A stretch of 64,000 bases of DNA from DATFQE01 sp963738205. GTDB lineage: Bacteria; Actinomycetota; Thermoleophilia; Gaiellales; Gaiellaceae. Each line of letters starts with the position of its first letter. Position 1 is the stretch's first letter. This document shows positions 17,131 to 26,194 of this stretch, in pieces. The position numbers and the translations under genes were made by a program. The notes below the pieces were generated by a model, which searched no databases, had not been told where the DNA came from, and saw nothing but the letters and a program-made list of their open reading frames with translations. The stretch is from contig CAVTVQ010000006.1 in the NCBI GenBank assembly GCA_963738205.1, positions 1,480,895-1,544,894 of the forward strand. The letters are read 5' to 3'.

Positions 17131-17420
17131 GCGTCGTGCGCCGCGCAGTCGTCGTCGGGCTGCTGGGCGTCTCGATCGCCGCCGGCGCGCCGAGTGTGGC
17201 TGCAGCGACCGATCCCACCGGGCTCTGGAATGCGTATCCGCTCGAGCCGCGACGAGCGAAGAGCGTCGCCAGCTTCAGGCCGGTGGTCGCCCCGCCGCAG
17301 CCATCGCCCGCGGAGCCGGGGCCTCTCCTTTACGGCTTCGCACTCTTCGTGGTGGCCTTCTCGGGCATGACCATCCTGCTGATCTCGCTCCACGTGCTGC
17401 GCGGAAGCTCGCGCTTCTAG
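17127..17420 (+). CDS. small secreted/membrane protein, unknown
   Basis: 97 aa, ATG overlapping the transpeptidase stop (ATGA). N-terminal signal-like helix (VVVGLLGVSIAAGAPSVAAA), a Pro-rich stretch (FRPVVAPPQPSPAEPGP) and a C-terminal membrane helix YGFALFVVAFSGMTILLISL followed by a short basic tail. The layout (extracytoplasmic Pro-rich linker, C-terminal anchor) suggests a small envelope protein working with the transpeptidase. Not recognised. It ends 6 nt before the convergent pilC stop. Confidence 0.7.
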   Translation: MSVVRRAVVVGLLGVSIAAGAPSVAAATDPTGLWNAYPLEPRRAKSVASFRPVVAPPQPSPAEPGPLLYGFALFVVAFSGMTILLISLHVLRGSSRF

Positions 17421-17426
17421 TCGCCG

Positions 17427-18638
17427 CTACTTGATCAGCGTGAGCATCTTGAACATCGGCAGGTACATCGAGATGATGATCACGCCGACCATCAGGCCCA
17501 CGCCGATCATCATGATCGGCTCGACGATCGAGGTCAGGGTCTGCACCGAGGCGTCGACCTCGTCCTCGTAGAAGTCGGCGATCTTGCCGAGCATCTTCTC
17601 GAGCTCGCCGGTCTCTTCACCGATCTTGACCATCTGGCTGACCATGGGCGGGAAGATCGGGTTCTCGAGCAACGGCTGCGCGATCGGCACGCCCTCGTGG
17701 ACGCGGACTCGGACGTCCGCGAGGGCCTCCTCGACCACCCAGTTGCCCGATGTCGTGCCGGTGATCTCGAGCGACTTGATGATGTCCACGCCGGACGCGA
17801 CCAGCGTCGACAGCGTGCGCGAGAAGCGCGCCATCGTGACCTTGAGGACGACCTGGCCGATCTTCATCGGCAGGCGGAGCTTGATCTTGTCCCACTGCTG
17901 CCTGCCGTGCTCGGTCTTCTTGTACTTGCGGATCCCGAAGAAGATCGCGATCAGCGCCGGGAAGATGATGTAGTACTTGGTCCGGAGCAGGTTCGACGCG
18001 TTGACGACCCACTGCGTCAGCGTCGGCAGGTCGCCACCGAGGTCGGCGAAGATCTTCACGAAGACCGGGACGAGGAACATCAGCATTCCGGTCAGAACGA
18101 GGGTCGCGAAGGCGAGCACCATCGTCGGGTAGATCATCGCGCCCTTGACGCGGCGCTTGATCTGGGTCTCCTTCTCGATCTGGTACGCGACGCGGTCGAG
18201 CACCTCGTCGAGGATTCCTGCGGCTTCGCCGGCCTCGACCATCGCGACGTAGAGGCGGCTGAAGATCTTCGGATGGCGGCTCATCGCCTGCGAGAGCAGC
18301 AGGCCGCCCTCGACGTCCGCGCGCAGCTCCTTGACGACCGCCGAGAGGTACTTGTCGTCGGTCTGCTCCTCGAGGATGGTCAGGGCAGCGACGACCGAGA
18401 GACCCGCCTCGATCATCGTCGCGAACTGGCGCGAGAAGATCTGGATCGACTTCGGCTTGATCTTCTTGAAGACGGTGCGGACGCTCTCCTCGCCCGTCGC
18501 GGGCAGCTCGTCGATCCGCTGCGCAAGTAGTCCGCGGACGCGAAGCTGCTCCCGCGCGGAATGCAGGTCCGCCGCGTGGACCTCACCCTTGAGCTCCAGA
18601 CCCTGCGAGTTGATCGCGCTGTACGCGTACGCCGCCAC
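17427..18638 (-). CDS. pilC: type IV pilus inner-membrane platform protein PilC
   Basis: Polytopic platform protein on which PilB/PilT act during pilin assembly and removal. 403 aa from GTG 18638. Two GspF domains: residues about 70-195 (FSRQFATMIEAGLSVVAAL, VAMVEAGEAAGILDEVLD) and about 270-395 (FSRTLSTLVASGVDIIKSLE, VKIGEETGELEKMLGKIAD). Three hydrophobic segments: the first near 170-190, the last near the C-terminus IGVGLMVGVIIISMYLPMF. Length matches PilC. The GTG lies 7 nt after a GCCGATAC box, so the mRNA may be leaderless. Divergent from the minor pilin gene. Confidence 0.95.
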   Translation of the reverse strand: MAAYAYSAINSQGLELKGEVHAADLHSAREQLRVRGLLAQRIDELPATGEESVRTVFKKIKPKSIQIFSRQFATMIEAGLSVVAALTILEEQTDDKYLSAVVKELRADVEGGLLLSQAMSRHPKIFSRLYVAMVEAGEAAGILDEVLDRVAYQIEKETQIKRRVKGAMIYPTMVLAFATLVLTGMLMFLVPVFVKIFADLGGDLPTLTQWVVNASNLLRTKYYIIFPALIAIFFGIRKYKKTEHGRQQWDKIKLRLPMKIGQVVLKVTMARFSRTLSTLVASGVDIIKSLEITGTTSGNWVVEEALADVRVRVHEGVPIAQPLLENPIFPPMVSQMVKIGEETGELEKMLGKIADFYEDEVDASVQTLTSIVEPIMMIGVGLMVGVIIISMYLPMFKMLTLIK

Positions 18639-18645
18639 GAATGGC

Positions 18646-18697
18646 GTATCGGCAGAGGGATTCACTCCCTTGAGGGAACGAATGCGATTGCCGATAG
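18646..18697. promoter_or_regulatory. divergent pair of sigma-28-like promoters with overlapping -35 boxes
   Basis: Minus strand (pilC): TCAAGGGA (18673-18666), 12 nt, GCCGATAC (18653-18646), then 7 nt to GTG. Plus strand (minor pilin): TTGAGGGA (18670-18677), 12 nt, GCCGATAG (18690-18697), then 7 nt to GTG 18705. The two -35 boxes come from one palindrome, CCCTTGAGGG, so the polymerases would compete. Resembles FliA/WhiG promoters (TAAA-N15/16-GCCGATAA). Confidence 0.72.
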
Positions 18698-18704
18698 ACC
18701 TTTC

Positions 18705-19214
18705 GTGCGCGCGCGACTGCGGAACGAGGGCGGCTTCGGCTTGATCGAGCTGCTGCTGGCGATGCTGATCCTCAACATCGGCCTGCTCGCCGTCGTCGCC
18801 GCCTTCAACTCGGGCATCGTCACGCTCCAGCGAGCGAGTCGCATTACGACGGCATCGGTCCTTGCGGACGCTCAGATGGAGCGCTACCGCGAGATCACGT
18901 ACGCCAACATCCGGCTCGACGCCACAGCGGCCGCGACCGCGGACACCGATCTGACGTACCGGAACGACACGGCGCGGACGTACCCGACCGCGCTGTTCAC
19001 AGGCACGTGCTCCGGCCCGCCGAACGAGTGCAACCCGAGCCGCACGGCGACGGGTGCCGACAAGCGCCCGTACCGGATCGACACGTACATCCTGCAGCAG
19101 ACGCCGAGCGGTGGACGGCCGGTCAAGGTCGTCACCGTGGTCGTCCGCGACGCCGCCAACCTCGCGCGGACCTACGTGCGCCAGGCGTCGACGTTCGACC
19201 AGTCCACCGGCTAG
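18705..19214 (+). CDS. type IV pilin-like minor pilin (PilV/PilI position)
   Basis: 169 aa from GTG 18705. A short basic leader (RARLRNEGG) ends at the prepilin peptidase site G^FGLIELL; the mature protein has Glu at position 5 and a hydrophobic helix LLAMLILNIGLLAVVAAF, as in class III minor pilins. The globular part has one Cys pair (GTCSGPPNEC) that could form a loop disulfide. Only this T4P gene and the 29543 unit are on the plus strand. It has its own sigma-28-like promoter and no leader. Function in priming or tip formation is inferred. Confidence 0.85.
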   Translation: MRARLRNEGGFGLIELLLAMLILNIGLLAVVAAFNSGIVTLQRASRITTASVLADAQMERYREITYANIRLDATAAATADTDLTYRNDTARTYPTALFTGTCSGPPNECNPSRTATGADKRPYRIDTYILQQTPSGGRPVKVVTVVVRDAANLARTYVRQASTFDQSTG

Positions 19215-19418
19215 ACCCCCTTCGGAACCCGCTCTACCGCTCGACGGACGCGGCCGCTTCGGCCGGCGACCTGCGGGAGCGCACGAAGGGGGCGACGCCA
19301 TAGAGCGCGAGCAGCCCAGCCCCGGCGAACAGGGCGGTCGCAAGCGCCAGCCTCAGGGCTCGACTCCCGCGCGGAGGCTCAGGCGCCTAGGTCAGCGCGC
19401 CTCGCCGGCGGCCGCGCT

Positions 19419-20129
19419 CTAGTGCAGGACGAGTCGGTAGCGCGTGCCGTCGGCCGTGTTGACGAGCGTGACCGGCTCACCCTTCTTCAGGGTGATGGCG
19501 GAGTCGCCGCTCGCGTAGCTGCCGCCGTCGATGGCGATCTTGGCGGTCTTGGCCGTGGCGGAGATGAGCTTGAAGACGGGATCGCTCGTCGGGAACGTCG
19601 CCCCGACGGAGACGCCCTCCGTGGCGCCGTTGACCGAGATCTGGACGCTCGTTGCCGTGGCCTTCGGCGCCGCCGCGGCCGGCGGTGTGTTCGACTCGGG
19701 CGTCGGCTCCTTGATCGGCTGCTTCGGCTTCGAGCCGGAGCCGGTCGTCGGGCAGGCGATCGTCTGCCCCGCGTCGTCGGCGCATTTCTTGCCGGTCTGC
19801 GGCAGGAACGGATCCTTGCTGACGAAGCGCCCGAAGGAGACGAGCTGGCCCGGCCCTGCGACGGGCGCGCGGTCCGAGTCCGCCAGCTCATTCGAGCCGG
19901 ACGCACTCGCCGGCGGGACGCCCGGCGACACCGGGAGTCCGGGGGCGGCGGGCGCCACCGGAGCCGGCGTTCCGGCCGTCGGGTTCGAACCGGGCGGCGG
20001 CTTCGCGTCCATGAGCGCGAGCATCTGCGGCACACGCCAGGCCAGCAGGCCGACGAGGATGACCGCGCCGACGATCGCGATGATCTTCTGCCGCTTGGCC
20101 TTGGCCTTCGGGTCGATCGCGCGCGCCAT
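19419..20129 (-). CDS. T4P operon protein at the PilP position
   Basis: 236 aa; ATG 20129 overlaps the pilO TGA. One N-terminal membrane helix (KIIAIVGAVILVGLLAWRV) after a basic start, a Pro/Ala/Gly-rich linker (about 45-90), a segment with two Cys (KKCADDAGQTIAC), a second low-complexity linker and a C-terminal beta-rich domain (TSVQISVNGATEGVSVGATF to the end). Architecture resembles PilP (anchor, linker, small beta-domain), but without a secretin in a monoderm its partner would be different. The 205 nt after its stop contain no supported gene. Confidence 0.7.
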   Translation of the reverse strand: MARAIDPKAKAKRQKIIAIVGAVILVGLLAWRVPQMLALMDAKPPPGSNPTAGTPAPVAPAAPGLPVSPGVPPASASGSNELADSDRAPVAGPGQLVSFGRFVSKDPFLPQTGKKCADDAGQTIACPTTGSGSKPKQPIKEPTPESNTPPAAAAPKATATSVQISVNGATEGVSVGATFPTSDPVFKLISATAKTAKIAIDGGSYASGDSAITLKKGEPVTLVNTADGTRYRLVLH

Positions 20130-20842
20130 CAGGGGGTTGCCGGCGCGGCCGACGCGGTCGGGGGCGTGTCAGGGCCGGCGGGAGGCGCCGCAGGCGGCGT
20201 GGCCGGCGGGGGCGTCGCCGCGGGCGGCGTGGCCGACGGCGGCGTTGCCGGAGTCGCCGGCGCCGCGGCGTCGGCCGAGGCACCGTAGGTGTACGCCGAG
20301 ACGGTCAGCGTCGCCTGGATCTGTGGGAACTTCTGGACCCCCTCCGAGAAGGCGACGGTGTCGACGACGAACAGCCGTCCCGTCGCGTCGAGCTTGCCGC
20401 CGCGCACACCCACGAGGTTGCGCAGGCGGAAGAGGAAGTCGGAGAGCTCGAAGTAGTTGCCCTGGAAGACGAGGTTGATCGGGATCGACTGGGCGCCGTT
20501 CACTTCGCTGGGCGCCTGCGGCGTGATCGCGTCGAAACGGATGCCCGTGTCGCGGGCGATCCGGTTGAGCTGGAGGATCACCCCGGGCATGTCGACGTCG
20601 CTCGGCATCGCCTTGGTCAGGCGGAAGAGGTCGGCGACGCGGATCGGCTCGGTGTTCTGCACGGCCTGGGCTTCCTGGCGCAGGCGCGCGATCTCCGCGC
20701 GGGTCGTCTCGGCCTCCTTCGCCAGGTCGGCCGCCTTCGACCGCTGCGGCGAGATCAGCAGGAAGAAGCACGCGACGGCGGCGAGCAGCATGAGGGCGCC
20801 GACGACGGCGACGAGCGCGTTCTGAGAAGGCTTGCGCTTCAC
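20129..20842 (-). CDS. pilO: type IV pilus assembly protein PilO
   Basis: 237 aa from GTG 20842. Bitopic inner-membrane protein: basic start, helix LVAVVGALMLLAAVACFFLL (about 10-30), coiled coil (DLAKEAETTRAEIARLRQEA), then the ferredoxin-like PilO domain with VILQLNRIARDTGIRFDAI and PINLVFQGNYFELSDFLFRL. The C-terminal ~45 residues are Ala/Pro/Thr repeats (TPPSATPPAATPPPATPP), an extension not usual in PilO. GTG overlaps the pilN stop. PilO pairs with PilN and connects to PilM in the alignment complex. Confidence 0.9.
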   Translation of the reverse strand: MKRKPSQNALVAVVGALMLLAAVACFFLLISPQRSKAADLAKEAETTRAEIARLRQEAQAVQNTEPIRVADLFRLTKAMPSDVDMPGVILQLNRIARDTGIRFDAITPQAPSEVNGAQSIPINLVFQGNYFELSDFLFRLRNLVGVRGGKLDATGRLFVVDTVAFSEGVQKFPQIQATLTVSAYTYGASADAAAPATPATPPSATPPAATPPPATPPAAPPAGPDTPPTASAAPATP

Positions 20843-21432
20843 GAGGTCGCTCCGTTGGCCCGGACCGCCGCGCTGATCGTGAACTCGACGATGTCTTTGC
20901 CCTCGACCTTGTTGAGCGTGCTCTTCTCGAGCTTCACCAGGTCGAGATCGGGGACGAGCTGGAGCCGGCCGAGCACGCGGGCGACCGACTCGTGCGAGTA
21001 CGTGCGGCCGCTGATCGTGAATGCGCCGGTCCCGCTGGTGGTCGTCGCGGCGGCGCTCGGGGAGCTTGCCTGGAGCGTCGTCAGCCAGACGTCGTTCGGT
21101 GTGACGAGCGAGACCTCCCGAAGGACGCGGTCCCACGCGATCCGGCTGCCGAGCGCCGCCGTGAGCGCGGTGACGCGAGCCGCCTTCTCCTGCTGGAGCA
21201 CGTCGCCGCTCGTGTCGCGCGGGATAGGCGCCGGAATCGAGGCTTGCTCTGCGCGCAGGGCGTCGAGCTCGCTCTGCCGCTCGCTGACGCCGGAGCTGGC
21301 ACTGAGGAACCAGAGGGCGAGCACGGCGGTCAGGGCGACGGCCGCAACGACGCCGCCGAGGGCGGCAACCGGCGCCTGTCGGCGACGCTCGCGGATCTCT
21401 TTCTTGGTCGGGAGGAGGTTGACAGCGCGCAC
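20839..21432 (-). CDS. pilN: type IV pilus assembly protein PilN
   Basis: 197 aa from GTG 21432. The cytoplasmic N-terminus RAVNLLPTKKEIRERRR contains the conserved INLLP-type motif that binds PilM; then one membrane helix (AALGGVVAAVALTAVLALWFL), a coiled coil (ERQSELDALRAEQASI) and a periplasmic-type ferredoxin-like domain (ISGRTYSHESVARVLGRLQ). Follows pilM by 2 nt and overlaps pilO by four bases. Confidence 0.92.
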   Translation of the reverse strand: MRAVNLLPTKKEIRERRRQAPVAALGGVVAAVALTAVLALWFLSASSGVSERQSELDALRAEQASIPAPIPRDTSGDVLQQEKAARVTALTAALGSRIAWDRVLREVSLVTPNDVWLTTLQASSPSAAATTTSGTGAFTISGRTYSHESVARVLGRLQLVPDLDLVKLEKSTLNKVEGKDIVEFTISAAVRANGATS

Positions 21433-21434
21433 GC

Positions 21435-22928
21435 TTAGACCTCGATCCCCAGGCCGATTGCGGTCGCCAGCGAGCCGAGGTGCTCCGACGCGCTGACCTT
21501 CTTGCCGCGGTTCACGTTCATGAGCGGGTCGCCGACCCGGACCGGCACGCCGATCAGGCGGCGGAGCTCGGAGTCGATGCCGGGGAGCTCGGCCGTGCCG
21601 CCCGTCAGGACGACCTCGCCGATGCCCAGGGAGCTGGGTTGGTTCTGGTAGAACTGCAGCGCCGAGACGAGCTCGCGGGCGAAGGTGTGCAGCTCCCGCT
21701 GAGCCGCCTCGCGTGCATTGTGGGCCTGCTCGGTGGTGAGGCCGGCGGGCGTGACCGGCTCGACCAGCGAGAGCGCATGCTTGATCGGCGCGGCCTCGGA
21801 CGGCGCGAGGTCGAGAGCGCGCGCGATGGCGACGGTCATCTTGGAGCCGCCCCAGTCGAGCACGCGTGTGAACTCACAGTGCAGGCCGTCGGAGACCCCG
21901 AAGGTCGAGCGGTCGTGGCCGACGTTGACGACGACGGCCGCCGCGCGCGGCACGTCGTCCTCGTCGCGCGGCACCGTCAGGGCCCGCAGCAGGCCGAAGG
22001 CCTCGAGGTCGATGCCGGCGAGGCGAATGCCGGCCTTGCGGCAGGCCGACACGTAGCGGTCGATCAGGTCGCGGTAGGCGACGACGAGCAGGACGCGACG
22101 GACGGTCTGTCCAGCGGCGTCGGTGCGCACGCTGAGCACCTGGTAGTCGAGCACCGCCTCCTCGAGCGGGATCGGCAGCGCCTCCTGCGCGCGGTAGCGG
22201 ATGGCGTTGCCGAGCTGCTTCGGGTCGTCGATGCCGGCGATCTCCAGCGTCCGGACGCCGATGCGGTTACTCGCGATCCCGAGGCGCACGCCGGTCTTCG
22301 GCAGCTTGTGCTTCTTGAAGAAGTCCTTGAGGGCCGCGGCGAGCTCGTCCGGCTGACGCGGCTCGCCGCCGACGACGATGCCGGTCTCGAGCGGCTCGCG
22401 CGCGATCTGAACGAGGTCGGCATGGCCGTTGTTGACGACGCGCGCGGCGGCGAGCTGGGAGCTGCCGATCTTGAGACCGACGAAGCGCTTCTTGCGGCCG
22501 AGGCTTCGCGACGCGCGCGGGCGCGCAGCGTTGTCGGCCTTCTCCAGCCGCTTCTCCTCGGCGCGGCGCCGCTTGTCGGCGCTGCGACGCTCCTTGCGGG
22601 AAACCGTCGGCTCGTCTGAGCTCGCCTGCTGCGGAGCCACGCCACGCTTCTTGTCGAGCTTGGCCTGCTCGCGCTCCTCCCGCTTGCGGCGCTTGGCGTC
22701 TTCGGCCTCGAGCTTGGCCTCCTCCTTGGCGCGCGCAGCAGCGCCCTTCGCCTCGGCCTTGGCCTTACGAGCTTCGGTGCGGCGCTCCCCGCGCGACGGC
22801 TTCTGGTCGGGATCGGCCGACGCGCCGGGTTCGCTGCCCGCAGCCTTCGGCTTACGGCGGAAGCTCAGATCTTTCTTCCAGATCGAGGTCTTCTCCTCGC
22901 CGGAGCTCGTCGACTCCCAGGGATCCAC
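21435..22928 (-). CDS. pilM: type IV pilus assembly protein PilM with charged N-terminal extension
   Basis: Cytoplasmic actin-like protein that binds the PilN N-terminus. 497 aa against about 350 in the family. Residues 1-145 are an extra highly charged Lys/Arg/Glu/Ala region (for example RRTEARKAKAEAKGAAARAK), probably helical. The ASKHA fold begins at KKRFVGLKIGSSQLAAARVV (about 146); later motifs are NRIGVRTLEIAGIDD, IRYRAQEALPIPLEEAVLDY, VVVNVGHDRSTFGVSDG and VVLTGGTAELPGIDSELRR. The start 3 nt after the pilT stop fits an operon pilT-pilM-pilN-pilO-pilP. Confidence 0.93.
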   Translation of the reverse strand: MDPWESTSSGEEKTSIWKKDLSFRRKPKAAGSEPGASADPDQKPSRGERRTEARKAKAEAKGAAARAKEEAKLEAEDAKRRKREEREQAKLDKKRGVAPQQASSDEPTVSRKERRSADKRRRAEEKRLEKADNAARPRASRSLGRKKRFVGLKIGSSQLAAARVVNNGHADLVQIAREPLETGIVVGGEPRQPDELAAALKDFFKKHKLPKTGVRLGIASNRIGVRTLEIAGIDDPKQLGNAIRYRAQEALPIPLEEAVLDYQVLSVRTDAAGQTVRRVLLVVAYRDLIDRYVSACRKAGIRLAGIDLEAFGLLRALTVPRDEDDVPRAAAVVVNVGHDRSTFGVSDGLHCEFTRVLDWGGSKMTVAIARALDLAPSEAAPIKHALSLVEPVTPAGLTTEQAHNAREAAQRELHTFARELVSALQFYQNQPSSLGIGEVVLTGGTAELPGIDSELRRLIGVPVRVGDPLMNVNRGKKVSASEHLGSLATAIGLGIEV

Positions 22929-22930
22929 GT

Positions 22931-24070
<1,140 letters not shown>

Positions 24071-24087
24071 GGCGTCCCTCTTCCGAG

Positions 24088-24115
24088 CTATCGGCAGGCC
24101 CGGGCGCTTCCTTAA
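24088..24115 (-). promoter_or_regulatory. sigma-28-like promoter of the pilT-pilMNO operon
   Basis: TTAAGGAA (24115-24108), 12 nt, GCCGATAG (24095-24088), then 17 nt with GAGGGA before ATG 24070. The -35 box overlaps the stop codon of the upstream glycosyltransferase gene. Confidence 0.7.
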
Positions 24116-26194
24116 GAGACGGTGTAGGAGAGGTCCGAAACCCGCACGGCTACGAGCCTCGGAGCAGGTCCGCCGCCGCCGGCGAAGTCGGCGCGGTCGG
24201 TGCGGATCTCGAGCAGCCGCGGAGTGGGCGCCGGCCCGGACGGAACGTGGACGCGCACGCGCTCTCCGCCGCCGAGCGCGACCGTTCGGGTGCCGCCCCC
24301 GTCGACGGACAGCGTGACCGTGCGAGGCGGACGGCCCGGAGGGAGTGAGAGCTGGACGGCGTACGTGCCTCCGCCGGCCCGCCCCCACACCCGGTAGCGC
24401 GTGATCGCGCTCGCCCAGCCGTCGTGGTACACGCCCTCGGCGAGCGACCGCACGCGCGGTTCGCCGCGCAGCTGCCAGAGCGCCAGTCCCGGCCGCGGCC
24501 GTTCGATGACGCGACCGTCCAGCTCGACGGCGCTGCCGTAGTCGTTCACGACGAGCGTCTTGGTCGGTTCGGCGCCGCCGTCGAGGACCAGCAGACCGTC
24601 GTCGTCGGCGCGGGCCGCCAGGGAGCGGTAGCCGTCCGGCTCCATGTCGCCGAAGCGGATCGGTACGCCGAAGTCGCGATTCCAGGTCTCGAGGTTCCAG
24701 CCCGCGTGCGGCTGCGCGCCCGGAAGCACCAGGTAGTCGGTCGTCCCCCCGCCTCTTGTCGTCCAGCCAGTCCGGCGGCGAGGCGGCGAAGGCCGAGAGC
24801 GTGCGCCTCGTCATCGCCCGGTCGGCGGTGTAGGCCGCGGCGCCGACGGCGGCGAGGACCACCACGCCGATGCCGGCGAGCGCGAGGCCCGCGCGGCCCC
24901 GCGGCGCGACGAGCGCGACCAGCACGCTGCCGAGCAGGCCCACGGCGGCGAAGACGGCCGCAGCGTCACCGTCCGTCAGCCGACGGGCGAGCTCGCCGAA
25001 GGCCGAGAACGTGGGTGAGTCGAACGAGAACAGGTAGTCCGCCTCCGTGGCGAGCGGATAGACGAGCGCGACCGCGCCGAGGGCGAGCGCGACCCCCGTG
25101 TAGAGGATCCGCCGCGGTGCTCCACGCTCGACGTACGCGAGGAACGCGACGAACGCAAGGGGCACGAGGCAGACGAGGTAGCGCTCCATGACGCGGTGGG
25201 CGTCGCCGGTCGCGATCAGCGCCGCCTCGAGCACGAGCAGCGGCGCGACGACCGCCAGGAGGGCGCCGAACCCGGCCTCGGCGCGCGAACGCGGGCGTGC
25301 GAGCATGAAGCCGACGCCGAGCGCCGCGCCCGGCGCGACCAGCCAGCCGACCGAGAACGGCAGGATTCCTGCGCTCAATGCGGCCCAGCGCGCGACATCG
25401 CCGAGCGGGTAGTCCAGCCCCCTCGCGGCGCCGTACTGGCCGAGCACTGCACCGCCGGTCAACGCGCCGAGCGCGCCGACGGAGATCAGCGTGCCGCACG
25501 AAACGCGGTGCGAGCGGAACGAGGCGCGAACGCCGTCGCCGGTCGAACGGCCGACGAGAGCGACCGCAACGAGGTAGGCGAGCGGGAGCACGACGAACTG
25601 CGTCCTCGTCAGGACCGCGAGCAGCGACGCGCCGACGACTGCGAGCTCCCACGTCCGCGACGGCCGCGCGAGCGTGCGGGTCATCACCGCGACGGCGAGC
25701 AGGAAGACCGGATAGCCGGCCGCATCCGTCATCAGGTACGAGTGGTAGAGGAGTCCCGGCGCGACGACCGCGGCCGTCGCGGCGATGAGCGATGCGGCGC
25801 GGCTCGTCAGTTGGCGCGCCAGCCAGTAGACGGGGAAGACGGCTGCGGCCATCACGGCGGCGTTGACGGCCTTCGCGACTCCGTATGCCACGTGCGCGTC
25901 GGCGAACAGCCAGGCCGGAGCCTGCAGCAGGACCGCAACGGGCGCCGGGAAGAAGTACTGGTCGCCGCGGAGCGCCAACCCGTCGCCGGCGGCGAGGGAC
26001 TGCGACAGCTTGGTGAAGAGCAGCTCGTCAGTGAAGATCGCGGGCGTTGCGTGGCCGAGCGACTGCAGCGCGTGGTAGACGACCGCCGCCGCGTACAAGG
26101 CGACGACCGCGATCCACGGACGGCGAGCACGGGTGCGAGCCGCCGGCAGCGGCTCCACCGCGGCGGGGCGCTCGGAGGCGAGCGTCGTGCTCAC
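24112..26194 (-). CDS. polytopic membrane glycosyltransferase (GT39/ArnT-like), one frameshift
   Basis: About 693 codons from GTG 26194 if one base is removed. N-terminal part: membrane helices with the lumen-facing acidic motif IFTDELLFTKLSQSL (about residue 57), as in GT-C enzymes that use polyprenyl-phosphate sugars, and about 10-12 hydrophobic segments. After WLDDKRRG the frame breaks in a run of six G (24745-24750). The +1 frame continues as TTDYLVLPGAQPHAGWNLET to a soluble beta-rich domain of ~200 residues ending LSYTVS. Five G would give one open frame. GTG overlaps the upstream paralogue's stop. Pilin glycosylation is a guess from context. Confidence 0.78.

Noticed and set aside
19215..19418. 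Region between minor pilin and the PilP-position gene
   Set aside because: Frames in it give only Arg/Pro-rich shadow sequence; no hairpin or motif that I can defend.
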